Source of the DNA: CAINVV01 sp964506325
Lineage (GTDB): Bacteria > Bacteroidota > Bacteroidia > Bacteroidales > Prolixibacteraceae
Direction: 5' to 3'
Assembly (NCBI GenBank): GCA_964506325.1
Contig: CAZDLO010000039.1
Coordinates: 1-32,751 of the forward strand
DNA length: 32,751 nt
The position numbers and the translations under genes are program-made. The notes under the pieces were generated by a model that was given only the letters and a program-made list of their open reading frames with translations, did no database searches and was not told the origin of the DNA. This document shows, in pieces, positions 1 to 8,540 of the stretch; position 1 is the stretch's first letter, and each line of letters begins with the position of its first letter.

Positions 1-3
1 GTG

Positions 4-60
4 ATGAGTTATGAATTATGAATGCAGCAGCACTAACTCATAATTCATAACTCATAATTC
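4..60. repeat. AT-rich inverted plus tandem repeat downstream of lepA
   Basis: An 18-bp perfect inverted repeat is formed by 4-21 and 38-55, with a 16-nt loop. The right arm overlaps a direct repeat of a 14-nt unit (CTAACTCATAATTC at 33-46 and ATAACTCATAATTC at 47-60, differing only in the first base). It lies 7 bp beyond the lepA stop. No T-tract follows the stem in the lepA direction, so it is not a classical Rho-independent terminator. It could still stop transcription, protect the mRNA 3' end, or be a copy of a dispersed miniature repeat. The window edge may truncate it. Confidence 0.6.
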
Positions 61-66
61 TTATTC

Positions 67-1860
67 CTAGTCCAGTTTCAGCACGGCTAAAAATGCCTTC
101 TGCGGTACTTCAACGTTGCCGATCTGTTTCATCCGCTTCTTGCCCTTCTTCTGCTTATCGAGGAGTTTGCGCTTCCTTGTGATATCACCACCGTAACATT
201 TGGCAGTTACATCTTTCCTGACAGCTTTAACCGTTTCCCTGGAGATAATCTTGGCACCGATGGCGCCCTGGATGGCCACATCGTATTGCTGCCTTGGGAT
301 CAGCTCTTTCAGCTTTTCACAGATCCTGCGGCCGAAGGTATAGGCGTTGTCGACATGCAGCAGGGTGGACAAGGCATCCACCGGCTCGCTGTTCAGCAGA
401 ATATCAAGCTTAACCAGCTTGGCAGGGCGATAGCCTGTAATATGGTAATCAAAAGAGGCATAGCCCTTTGAAATGCTTTTCAGCTTGTCGTAGAAGTCAA
501 TCACAATTTCACCCAGCGGCATGTCAAAAGAGAGCTCTGCCCTGTCGGCCGTCAGGTAATCCTGCTTCGTCATCATCCCGCGCTTGTCCAGGCACAAGGT
601 CATAATCGAACCGATGTATTCTGACCGGGTGATGATCTGTGCATGGATAAATGGCTCCTCGATCTGTTCGATAAGAGTCGCTTCCGGCAATCCTGCAGGG
701 TTAAAAACTTCAAATGTCTCACCGCCCCTTGTGGTCACCATATAGGATACGTTGGGAACGGTAGTAATGACGTTCATGTCAAATTCGCGGTCGAGCCGCT
801 CCTGGACGATCTCCATGTGAAGCAGCCCCAGGAAACCACACCGGAATCCAAAGCCAAGGGCCATAGAGGATTCAGGTACATAGGTAAGGGAAGCATCATT
901 CAGCTGCAGTTTTTCCATGGCATTGCGAAGATCTTCATAATCCTCACTGTCAATAGGATAAACCCCGGCGAAAACCATTGGTTTCACATCTTCAAACCCT
1001 GATATGGCTGCAGAGGGACTTTTGACCTGCGTTATGGTATCCCCCACTTTAATCTCTCGGGCGGTTTTGATTCCGCAGATAATGTACCCGACATCGCCGG
1101 CACTTAATTCCTCGCGGATTTCCAGTCCCATCCTCAATACACCAACCTCATCCACATAATATTGCTTGTCGGCAGCCACAAACTTTACCAGGTCACCTTT
1201 GCTGACTGTGCCGTTGGCCACCTTAAAATAGGCAATTACGCCGCGGAACTGGTTGAAGACAGAGTCAAAAATCAGGGCCTGAAGCGGTGCTTCAGGATCA
1301 CCTCCCGGTGCCGGGATGTCTGTCAGAATGCGTTCCAGGATCTCCGCTACGCCTTCACCGGTTTTCCCCGATGCACGGATTATCGTCGACCTTTTGCAGC
1401 CAATGAGTTCAATAATCTGGTCCTCAACAACTTCCGGCATGGCATTGGGAAGGTCCATTTTGTTTAAAATCGGAATAATCTCAAGGTCATGTTCAATGGC
1501 AAGGTAGAGGTTTGAAATGGTCTGTGCCTGGATTCCCTGGGTTGCGTCAATGATAAGCAAAGCTCCTTCGCACGCAGCGATGGAACGGGAAACTTCGTAG
1601 GAGAAGTCGACATGTCCGGGAGTATCAATGAGGTTCAGGAGAAATTTCTCCCCTTCATGAAAATATTCCATCTGGATAGCATGGCTTTTGATGGTGATAC
1701 CGCGTTCCTTCTCCAGGTCCATGTTATCAAGCACCTGAGCCTCCATGTCACGGGCACTGATCGTCGAGGTCATCTCAAGGAGACGATCGGCCAAAGTACT
1801 TTTTCCATGGTCAATATGGGCAATGATGCAGAAATTCCGGATGTTATTCATTGTTGACAT
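67..1860 (-). CDS. lepA: Elongation factor 4 (LepA) GTPase
   Basis: LepA/EF4 is a ribosome-associated translational GTPase linked to back-translocation, initiation and ribosome biogenesis. At 597 aa it has the usual family length. The G domain is complete: the P-loop AHIDHGKS is at residues 14-21, DTPGH at 79-83 (its His is the GTP-hydrolysis histidine of translational GTPases), and NKMD at 133-136. The EF-G-like domains follow, and the basic LepA-specific C-terminal domain contains a Lys/Arg-rich stretch near the end. Two ATG codons lie close together (M1 and M4). The second matches the usual LepA N-terminus (MNNIRNF), so the true start may be 1851. The gene is monocistronic here, with a -7-like box about 50 bp upstream and an inverted repeat just past the stop. 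The identification is firm. Confidence 0.98.
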   Translation of the reverse strand: MSTMNNIRNFCIIAHIDHGKSTLADRLLEMTSTISARDMEAQVLDNMDLEKERGITIKSHAIQMEYFHEGEKFLLNLIDTPGHVDFSYEVSRSIAACEGALLIIDATQGIQAQTISNLYLAIEHDLEIIPILNKMDLPNAMPEVVEDQIIELIGCKRSTIIRASGKTGEGVAEILERILTDIPAPGGDPEAPLQALIFDSVFNQFRGVIAYFKVANGTVSKGDLVKFVAADKQYYVDEVGVLRMGLEIREELSAGDVGYIICGIKTAREIKVGDTITQVKSPSAAISGFEDVKPMVFAGVYPIDSEDYEDLRNAMEKLQLNDASLTYVPESSMALGFGFRCGFLGLLHMEIVQERLDREFDMNVITTVPNVSYMVTTRGGETFEVFNPAGLPEATLIEQIEEPFIHAQIITRSEYIGSIMTLCLDKRGMMTKQDYLTADRAELSFDMPLGEIVIDFYDKLKSISKGYASFDYHITGYRPAKLVKLDILLNSEPVDALSTLLHVDNAYTFGRRICEKLKELIPRQQYDVAIQGAIGAKIISRETVKAVRKDVTAKCYGGDITRKRKLLDKQKKGKKRMKQIGNVEVPQKAFLAVLKLD

Positions 1861-1906
1861 GCCTTATATGCTTGATAGTCTGTAATCTATTTAAAATAAT
1901 CAGGCA

Positions 1907-1914
1907 CAAAGATA
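1907..1914 (-). promoter_or_regulatory. Candidate Bacteroidota -7 box upstream of lepA
   Basis: Read on the minus strand this is TATCTTTG, an exact match to the Bacteroidota -7 consensus TAnnTTTG, placed 46 bp before the lepA ATG. No convincing TTTG -33 element is visible at the expected spacing. The same octamer followed by TGC also precedes sdhC (13008-13015), which supports a functional reading. The rest of 1861-2118 shows no RNA gene. Confidence 0.45.
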
Positions 1915-2118
1915 CTGAAAATTTGACTACTGGATTTCAGTCTGCCAGCTAAAAATGGCACCTGCATTTCCAACCGGTACAGAATTCCGGAAATTTGAAG
2001 CTCCCCAACTGGCCTTGCCTGGGTTTCCCGCTAAATCAACACCGAATGAAATCAGGAGAATAACAATTGATAAATTAATAATTCACAAGAGATTATCCGT
2101 ACGAATACAGGCCTGATT

Positions 2119-3282
2119 TCAATCCTGTCCATCAAACCTGATATTAAAAACAACTACTTCCGGTGTATTTCCTGTTCTGACAGGAGGGCCCCAGGAGCCG
2201 AAACCGGAAGAAACATAAAAGGTGGTATTGCCCTTTTGCATCAATCCCCAGCTCAATTCAAAAATTGCTCCAGTGATGAAGTTCAAAGGCCACAATTGTC
2301 CGTTGTGTGTATGACCCGACAAATGAAGATCGGCACCGGCCTTAACGGCTTCCTCCAGGTGAAAAGGCTGATGGTTCATTACTATGATGGGTTTGGAGGG
2401 GTCAAGGCCCTTGACCAGTTCACTGAGTTCATGCGGAGTGCCGGGCTCACCCATTCTCCGGCTGTCACGGTCATCACGCCCCACAAGCTGAATCCAGTCG
2501 GACAGTGTAACTACCTCATCACGAAGAACTTTTATATTGATACTCTGCAGGTATGGCAAGGTATTTTTAATTCCGCCAATGTACTCATGGTTCCCGGTGA
2601 TGGCGTACACCCCCAGCCTGGTCCGGATTTCCTGAATGTGCTTCCCGAGGTTTTTACGGAGAACCGGACCAATATCTCCATCAACAAGGTCTCCGCACAA
2701 CAGTACCAGGTCCGGTTTCTGCTCATTGATAATCCTGACCAGTTTTATCTCCTGCCGTTCACCGATCAAGGCCCCCAAATGGATGTCGGAGGCCATGAGA
2801 ACCTTCAGTTCTGACGGACCGGTTACCTTTTTGTGAATCGTCAGCGGAATAACCTTCAGCCGGGTATTCCGGGCATTGAGATACCCTCCGATAACAATGA
2901 GGGAAACAAGTCCGGTTACCAAATAACCCATCCTGAGTTTGGCCGTCGCAGAGAAAACGGGAAGAAAGTGGAAAAAATAATCGGCCAACCGTACAAGGTC
3001 AATCAACACCAACACCATCAGAAAATAAAACATAAAGGCAAGCCAGAATGCGCCCACCCGGTAAATCCATTCACTGACCACGGAGGATGCCGTACGTTCC
3101 CAGAACATCCCTACCAGGAAAGATGAAACCAGGGCCCAGAAGATCAGGGTGTACCATCTCTTTAATCCGGGGAGACCCGATATAGCCATCAACCCCCTGG
3201 TATATACCAGGTAATTCAGGGAAGTGTAAACGATAAGAACTATGCTGAAAAATATCATAAAACTGAGTGCTCTCATATCCAT
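2119..3282 (-). CDS. Membrane-anchored YkuE-like metallophosphoesterase
   Basis: This calcineurin-like phosphoesterase (387 aa from the ATG at 3282) has about four N-terminal membrane segments between residues 5 and 133 and then the catalytic domain. All metal-binding motifs are present: SDIH at 155-158, GDLVD at 177-181, GNHE at 210-213, H284, and GHTHNGQ at 303-309. The last motif is typical of the YkuE/YaeI group, which includes UDP-diacylglucosamine and phospholipid pyrophosphatase relatives, but the substrate cannot be read from the sequence. A longer frame begins at a TTG at 3306. I prefer the ATG because TAGTTTTG, a good -7 match, overlaps that TTG on this strand and would place transcription initiation downstream of it. 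The divergent neighbour begins 101 bp away. Confidence 0.88.
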   Translation of the reverse strand: MDMRALSFMIFFSIVLIVYTSLNYLVYTRGLMAISGLPGLKRWYTLIFWALVSSFLVGMFWERTASSVVSEWIYRVGAFWLAFMFYFLMVLVLIDLVRLADYFFHFLPVFSATAKLRMGYLVTGLVSLIVIGGYLNARNTRLKVIPLTIHKKVTGPSELKVLMASDIHLGALIGERQEIKLVRIINEQKPDLVLLCGDLVDGDIGPVLRKNLGKHIQEIRTRLGVYAITGNHEYIGGIKNTLPYLQSINIKVLRDEVVTLSDWIQLVGRDDRDSRRMGEPGTPHELSELVKGLDPSKPIIVMNHQPFHLEEAVKAGADLHLSGHTHNGQLWPLNFITGAIFELSWGLMQKGNTTFYVSSGFGSWGPPVRTGNTPEVVVFNIRFDGQD

Positions 3283-3344
3283 TAATTTGAGGGTCAAAAC
3301 TATCAATTATTTTCGGGCCCTAAACCCCATCCGCCCAAATTGAT

Positions 3345-3352
3345 TATATTTG
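3345..3352 (+). promoter_or_regulatory. Candidate Bacteroidota -7 box before the DUF6452/DUF6048 pair
   Basis: TATATTTG matches TAnnTTTG exactly and ends 31 bp before the ATG at 3384, giving a plausible short 5' leader. No clear -33 TTTG is present at 19-21 bp spacing, so the call rests on the -7 box alone. Confidence 0.4.
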
Positions 3353-3383
3353 CCGGAAGTTACTCTACAAACCAATTCTGCGG

Positions 3384-3875
3384 ATGCGCGTACAGTTTAT
3401 CGTGATCTTTTTTGCTGTTGTATTGTTGCACTCCTGTAGCAACAATTCACACTGTTACGAGTCGACTGACACCCTTATGGTGGCCACTTTCGCCGGTAGC
3501 AAATCCGAAAAAATAGGTCCTATTGTAGTAAGAGGATACGGAAAAAATTCAGTTGGGGATACACTTCTCAACAACAAAGATTCGGCACTGACAAAAAGAA
3601 TAAGTTTGCCATTGTCCCTTTCGGAAGATTCATCCGGATTTGTGGTCTACCTTAACAACAGCCAGAGCATTTTCTGGATCCGCCACACCATGGATCTGAA
3701 ACTGATTTCCGAAGTCTGCGGCTTTGCCCCTTATTACCTCGTGAATGCTACCCGCTGTTCCTCCCTGATTGATTCAGTAACAGTGCAAAATCCTTCTATA
3801 GATCCCAAATCCCTGGAAACTTACAATACCAATGGTCAAAATATTACGATATATCTTCATCTTTCTCTTAAGTAG
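3384..3875 (+). CDS. DUF6452-like lipoprotein
   Basis: A 163-aa protein with a lipoprotein signal: a hydrophobic stretch at residues 4-16 and a lipobox LLHSC with the lipidated Cys at 18. The mature part is a predicted beta-rich domain with paired cysteines (Cys24, Cys111, Cys124). I recognise it from general similarity as the small DUF6452 family that sits next to DUF6048 in Bacteroidota; no biochemical function is known. The 3' end overlaps the next gene by 44 nt in another frame, so the two are translationally coupled and probably act together in the envelope. The family name is recalled, not searched. The lipoprotein call is firm. Confidence 0.75.
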   Translation: MRVQFIVIFFAVVLLHSCSNNSHCYESTDTLMVATFAGSKSEKIGPIVVRGYGKNSVGDTLLNNKDSALTKRISLPLSLSEDSSGFVVYLNNSQSIFWIRHTMDLKLISEVCGFAPYYLVNATRCSSLIDSVTVQNPSIDPKSLETYNTNGQNITIYLHLSLK

Positions 3876-4641
3876 TCCGCTACTTGTTTCCGGACAGACC
3901 CGGAAGGAAGAATGGAGGATTGAAGGTCCCCGTATAGGGATTGATATATCGCGGTTTTTAATGCCCTATATCCAGAAATCCACAGAATCAGGATTTGAAC
4001 TTCAGGCTGATTTACCTTACAAGGGGAATTTTTTCCCAACCTTTGAGGCCGGATATCTGAGCGTCAATGATATGAAGGAGTCATTTCACTATACCAACAA
4101 AGGACCGTATGCCCGGCTTGGCGTAGATGTAAATATCAGCAAGTTTGAATCCCTGTCTGATGATGATCTTGTTTTTGTTGGTTTCAGGTATGGTTTCAGC
4201 CATTTTGCACAAGAAACCCAAAATGTGTCTTATACCAATTATTGGGAAACCCTTCAGACCAACTTCCCCAGGGAAAACCTGAATGCCCATTGGGGGGAGC
4301 TTCTTTTTGGCCTTAAAGGGGAACTTCTTCCCAACTTCTTTTTCGGCTGGTCGGTCCGGGCAAAATTTCTTTTCGCCTCCACCAAAAGTACAAGTGTGAA
4401 ACCTTATGTCATCCCCGGACTGGGATACACAGCTAACAGGGAGGTTCCCTTTGATTTCTCACTTACAGTAGCCTACAGGATTCCATTGTTCAGAACAAAA
4501 ATACTGCCTAAGCCACTAAAAGGCAAAGGCCCAAAACAGGATCCTGACGAGGAAGAAGACCCCAATAACCCTGATTATACCAATCCCGGAGGCAGATCAA
4601 ACACTTATGGTACTGGAGACCGAATGAACCGGCAATATTGA
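3832..4641 (+). CDS. DUF6048-like outer-membrane beta-barrel protein
   Basis: A 269-aa protein with a Sec signal peptide (residues 1 to about 21, ending near VSGQT). Alternating aromatic and polar strands follow, typical of a small outer-membrane barrel: recurring Tyr/Phe-rich strands separated by short turns, such as those around YARLGVDVNIS and FFFGWSVRAKFLF. The final 40 residues are a polar Asp/Glu/Pro/Gly/Asn tail that is unlikely to be membrane-embedded. The start at 3832 lies inside the upstream lipoprotein gene (44-nt overlap), so translation of the pair is coupled. Its likely role is as a barrel partner of that lipoprotein. The function is unknown, and the DUF6048 name is from memory. 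Confidence 0.75.
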   Translation: MVKILRYIFIFLLSSPLLVSGQTRKEEWRIEGPRIGIDISRFLMPYIQKSTESGFELQADLPYKGNFFPTFEAGYLSVNDMKESFHYTNKGPYARLGVDVNISKFESLSDDDLVFVGFRYGFSHFAQETQNVSYTNYWETLQTNFPRENLNAHWGELLFGLKGELLPNFFFGWSVRAKFLFASTKSTSVKPYVIPGLGYTANREVPFDFSLTVAYRIPLFRTKILPKPLKGKGPKQDPDEEEDPNNPDYTNPGGRSNTYGTGDRMNRQY

Positions 4642-4693
4642 GCCTAAACTTCTGTGTTCCTGTCCCCTTTCTACAGTCTTTTTGCCCTTTGCC

Positions 4694-5656
4694 CTACTCT
4701 CCATGCCTCCTTGTCCTGCTGTAAGAATACAGCGTTTCACCTTTTTCATTGGTGAAATAGAAGGTGAAATCCTGGCTGGAGACACTGCAAACAGTAAATC
4801 CCAGTGAATAACCAGTATATCTTGCATAGAACCATGGATTGGTGCGGCGTGGCTTCATCCCGGTTGTCGTCACCATGAAATCGGTGCCATCTCTTTGCAA
4901 ATGTTCAAACTTGTGAACATGTCCGTTCAGGTAGAAGTCGACCTTGTATTTTCGCAGCAGCGGGGCGATCTTATAGATCAGGTCATAGGTATTTCCCTGG
5001 ACGAAGTCTGATGTGTAAATGGGATGGTGGCCAACAACAACTTTCCATGTTTCATTCGAATGTGACAGCACACTGTCCGCAAATGCAACAGTTTTGTCCG
5101 GATCCTGTTCTTTGATCTTATTGTATTTGGCATCAAATCGATACATGTATACAAAGGGAGAGGTGTCGAGCATCACAAAGCGGATGGAAGTGGCACTGTC
5201 GACCTGTTGTACAAAGGTATAGTTACGGGCAGGCATGGTCCACCTGGAATTGTGTTTCCCATAATCAACAAGGGCCTGGGGATTGCCAATGTATTCATGG
5301 TTGCCAATAACGGAGTACCACTTAAGCTGCAGTTCCGGTGCTGCAAACATCTTTTCGAACTGGGCCGTCCAAAGAGGGTCCAGCGTATCTTTTACACCAC
5401 TGTCATGGAAAAAATCTCCCTGGTTGATGACAAATCTTGGATGAAGGCTTTTTGACAGCCTGTTTACTGTCGCTGCAACAGAATCCTCCCGATAGGGACC
5501 GGAGGATCCCATATCCGAGACAACAAAAAAATTATACCCGTTCGCCGGCGGATTTTGTACTACGGGATTCGTCCGGCATCCAGCCAGGATCAAAACCATA
5601 AGGACGAGCATTATAACTGGCAATTGCACCCTGATTTTCCGAGATTTCAATTCCAT
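4694..5656 (-). CDS. Lipoprotein purple-acid-phosphatase-like metallophosphoesterase
   Basis: A 320-aa exported phosphoesterase with a lipobox LILAGC (Cys27). The motif order is that of small tartrate-resistant acid phosphatases: SDMG at 47-50, GDFFHDSGV at 80-88, GNHEY at 118-122, GHH at 209-211 and GHVHKFEH at 245-252. In the animal enzymes the second motif is GDNFYF, and its Tyr is the iron ligand that gives the purple colour. Here His84 stands at that place. The protein is probably a periplasmic or surface phosphatase with a different metal pair, releasing phosphate from small organic esters; the substrate is inferred. It is convergent with the DUF6048 gene, with a 52-bp gap and no obvious terminator hairpin. 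Confidence 0.85.
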   Translation of the reverse strand: MELKSRKIRVQLPVIMLVLMVLILAGCRTNPVVQNPPANGYNFFVVSDMGSSGPYREDSVAATVNRLSKSLHPRFVINQGDFFHDSGVKDTLDPLWTAQFEKMFAAPELQLKWYSVIGNHEYIGNPQALVDYGKHNSRWTMPARNYTFVQQVDSATSIRFVMLDTSPFVYMYRFDAKYNKIKEQDPDKTVAFADSVLSHSNETWKVVVGHHPIYTSDFVQGNTYDLIYKIAPLLRKYKVDFYLNGHVHKFEHLQRDGTDFMVTTTGMKPRRTNPWFYARYTGYSLGFTVCSVSSQDFTFYFTNEKGETLYSYSRTRRHGE

Positions 5657-5778
5657 GAGACAATTGTTTAAGTAGACAATAAATATTTTATACTCAGATT
5701 TTTAAAGGAAGTTTCAACTGCAATCTTCTGCTTCCGGGCTTTCTTTGGTTTGCCCGGCCAATCAGCTCCGGCCGGAAA

Positions 5779-7716
5779 TCATTTGGTGGTGAGCCGGTTC
5801 TCCACCATCCTGTTGTTGTATTGCTGCAAAAATGCCCTGAACCTTTGGAAGTGTCCATCTATAACGGTATCCCCCTTTTCAGCCAGGTTTACCCGGTATT
5901 GCGCATCCTTTTTGAAATTATAGGCGGCAACAAGATTTTTACCATCCGACAGAATCAAGTCATCTCCCTCCATAAACTGGTAATAGCCGTTGACATAGTT
6001 GACGACAAAAGGATTGCCGCCTGCCTGAAACCGATCGCTGCCAAAGGCAAAATAGGGTTCATCATAGTTAAGATATCCCATCACCGTCGGGAAAATATCA
6101 ATCTGCTGCATCAATGTGGAATCCATGCCGACCAGGCTGCTGTTGGGATGGTGAAAAATTATCGGGACTGAGAATAATCCGGTAGAGGTCTTGTACTCGT
6201 TGTGATCGCTGGAAGGCAGGGAATGATCTGCAGTGAGAACGAAAAGGGTATTACTGTACCAGGGTTGCCCGGAGGCCACCCTGAAAAATTCACGCAGGGA
6301 ATAGTCGCTGTATTCAATGCATTTATAAAGCGGATTTGGCCCCCCCCTGAAACTGTCCTTGTATTTCTCGGGCAAAATGTAGGGATGGTGCGACGATAAT
6401 GTGAAAACAGAAGCAAAAAAAGGCTCTTTCAGCTGACTGAAATTATGGGCGCAATAATTAAGAAACAACTCATCAGGAATCCCCCAGTACCCGTCTGAAT
6501 CCTTTTTTCGGCCATATTCGTTCTGGCCAAAATATCTGCTGATGGACAGCATGTTAGTGATCGCATCAAACCCCATCGATCCGTTGGGTGCTCCATGAAA
6601 AAACCCGGTATCGTATCCCTTTTTTCTCAGGGTGGCAGCCAGTCCCTCCATGTCGTTTAAAGAGTAACGGGAGAGTACAAAAGGCTGCACCAGGGAAGGA
6701 ACGCCGGCTATCACAGAAGGTATGGCATCGATGGATTTTACCCCGTTGGCAAATGAATATTTCCAGGTATAGCTATGTTGAATCAGTGAATCAAGGAATG
6801 GAGTATAACCCTTGTAATGCCCACCTTCAAGTTCTGTGTTCAAGGCACCCACAACTTCTTTGGTAAAGCTTTCAAGGATTAGCACAACAACATTCATCCG
6901 CTTAAAATTCCCGGAAGTATTTCCCTCATGGACAGGGCTGTAGATCCGTTCGGCTGCGGCATCGTCAAAGAAATTAATTTTCTCAAAGGTTTTGGCGCTA
7001 ATGGTCCGGATGATGGAAAAAGGTGTGTTCAGCACTATGGCAGATTCAATGGGCCTTTTGACCTTTTCAATGGCATTACTTATCGTGATCGGCCTGGTAG
7101 TCCCCGTAAATCCTCCCCGCATCCCCGCAACTGTAAGCCCTCCACCAACGACCAGGACAATGCTGGAAAAGCTATAGAAAAAAAGGTCCGACCTGATAAG
7201 GTTACTTTTTCTGTGATCCGAATAGGTTATCCACAGGATCAGGAACAAAACCCCAAAAAACAAGGCAAGATACCAGTACTGGATGATTCCTGCGCTTAGA
7301 ATCTTAAACAGGTTGGACTCATTCCTGAATTCGGAAAAAATGCTGAAATCTGTCCTGCGCAATATGTACCTGAAATAGACCACGTCAACCAAATTGGCTG
7401 TCATGGCGATAGAATTCGTAACTAGAAAAAGGATCCGGACAGATTTTTTGTAAAGATCAGTGTACTTGAATTTGAGCGGTATAAGCATCAACAGGATATA
7501 CAAACTGTTGACATACAATACCGCGGTAAGATCGAACCTGAGGCCTGAAATCATGAGCTCGGCCAGATGGGAAACTGGCATTTCCGGGAAATAGCGAATG
7601 TTGATCAGGTAAAAGAACAGGCGTTGCAATGAAAAAAGCAGGAAGACAATAGTTAGTCTCCAGACCAGCATAAGAGGAGCACTCCGGACTTCCTTTACCC
7701 TAAATTTAAGATCCAT
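5779..7716 (-). CDS. LtaS-like sulfatase-fold membrane phosphotransferase
   Basis: A 645-aa protein with five N-terminal membrane segments (roughly 20-38, 62-82, 93-115, 145-164 and 178-198) followed by an extracytoplasmic alkaline-phosphatase-superfamily domain, the architecture of lipoteichoic acid synthases. Candidate metal and catalytic residues are Glu282 (LILESF), Ser328 in VKSID where LtaS has its Thr nucleophile, Asp415 in WGIPDE, and Asp497-His498 in TADH. Gram-negative bacteria have no lipoteichoic acid, so it more likely moves a phospho-alcohol head group onto a glycan or lipid in the periplasm, or hydrolyses one; the true substrate is unknown. It stands alone, divergent from the YhhN gene. 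Membership of the family is firm. Confidence 0.88.
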   Translation of the reverse strand: MDLKFRVKEVRSAPLMLVWRLTIVFLLFSLQRLFFYLINIRYFPEMPVSHLAELMISGLRFDLTAVLYVNSLYILLMLIPLKFKYTDLYKKSVRILFLVTNSIAMTANLVDVVYFRYILRRTDFSIFSEFRNESNLFKILSAGIIQYWYLALFFGVLFLILWITYSDHRKSNLIRSDLFFYSFSSIVLVVGGGLTVAGMRGGFTGTTRPITISNAIEKVKRPIESAIVLNTPFSIIRTISAKTFEKINFFDDAAAERIYSPVHEGNTSGNFKRMNVVVLILESFTKEVVGALNTELEGGHYKGYTPFLDSLIQHSYTWKYSFANGVKSIDAIPSVIAGVPSLVQPFVLSRYSLNDMEGLAATLRKKGYDTGFFHGAPNGSMGFDAITNMLSISRYFGQNEYGRKKDSDGYWGIPDELFLNYCAHNFSQLKEPFFASVFTLSSHHPYILPEKYKDSFRGGPNPLYKCIEYSDYSLREFFRVASGQPWYSNTLFVLTADHSLPSSDHNEYKTSTGLFSVPIIFHHPNSSLVGMDSTLMQQIDIFPTVMGYLNYDEPYFAFGSDRFQAGGNPFVVNYVNGYYQFMEGDDLILSDGKNLVAAYNFKKDAQYRVNLAEKGDTVIDGHFQRFRAFLQQYNNRMVENRLTTK

Positions 7717-7848
7717 CGGTTTACACTGTTTGAATTCGAACGGCTGCTAAGCTAATTAAATTTCTTTTCCAATTTATCGCTCCACTCCTGCAGAACAGAT
7801 TGAATTAATGCCTAGCTTTACATTCCTAACCAGTATTTCGTGGTAAAT

Positions 7849-8538
7849 ATGAAAAAAATCAACCTGATTTTTTATGCCCTTTTCCCATTCCTGGTGTTTT
7901 TTAACCTTTTAGAAATACCCGAATATGGAGCTTCTGCAAGATATGTGGTCAAACCAATGATCATGGTCTGGATGGCCGGATATTTTTATCTGAATCTTGC
8001 AGATAAACGAGCCAGACTGGCAAAACCCGTGTTCCTGGCTTTCTTCTTTTCATGGTTGGGAGATGTTCTCCTCCTGTTCGGCGGAAATTTCTTTTTTCTG
8101 TCGGGCCTGGTAAATTTTCTTATCTCCCATCTATTTTACATCTCCGCATTCAGCACCTCCGTTGATGGCACGAAGTTGCCACTCCTGAGGAGAAACCCTG
8201 CCTGGATAGTCCCATTTGTAATTTTCGGGATCAGCATGTTATGGGTGATTTTGCCAACAGTTGCAACGATGATAAAACCTGCCTTAATCCTCTACACGAT
8301 CGTCATCCTGACCATGACAGCCATGGCGCTAAACAGGCAGGGAAGGGTGCCGGCAGTAAGCTTCGGCCTGGTACTGGCAGGAGCCGTTCTCTTTGTTGTT
8401 TCGGACAGCATGATTGCCCTGAACAAGTTTTCGGTAAAATTTGCCCATGCCGGCTTTTGGGTAATGCTGACCTACATGTCGGCCCAGCTTCTGATCATGA
8501 CCGGGCTTCTAAATCAGGCGAATCACAATAAGGAATAG
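7849..8538 (+). CDS. YhhN/TMEM86-family membrane protein (lysoplasmalogenase-like)
   Basis: A 229-aa integral membrane protein with about seven to eight helices and no signal peptide. The YhhN signature is visible: a Lys-Pro in KPMIMVW, then FFFSWLGDVLLLFG with its conserved Gly-Asp, then GLVNFLISHLFYISAF, and near the C-terminus VSDSMIALNKF. Animal TMEM86 proteins hydrolyse the vinyl-ether bond of lysoplasmalogens, and some bacterial homologues do the same, so a role in ether-lipid or lysolipid turnover is an inference. The open frame reaches a GTG at 7840, but the ATG at 7849 gives the normal MKK-type start. The stop is only 2 bp from the end of the convergent next gene. Confidence 0.88.
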   Translation: MKKINLIFYALFPFLVFFNLLEIPEYGASARYVVKPMIMVWMAGYFYLNLADKRARLAKPVFLAFFFSWLGDVLLLFGGNFFFLSGLVNFLISHLFYISAFSTSVDGTKLPLLRRNPAWIVPFVIFGISMLWVILPTVATMIKPALILYTIVILTMTAMALNRQGRVPAVSFGLVLAGAVLFVVSDSMIALNKFSVKFAHAGFWVMLTYMSAQLLIMTGLLNQANHNKE

Positions 8539-8540
8539 GT

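Noticed and set aside
2236..2814. 192-aa open frame on the plus strand
   Set aside because: It lies entirely antisense to the metallophosphoesterase gene, whose metal motifs are complete; the frame has no recognisable domain.
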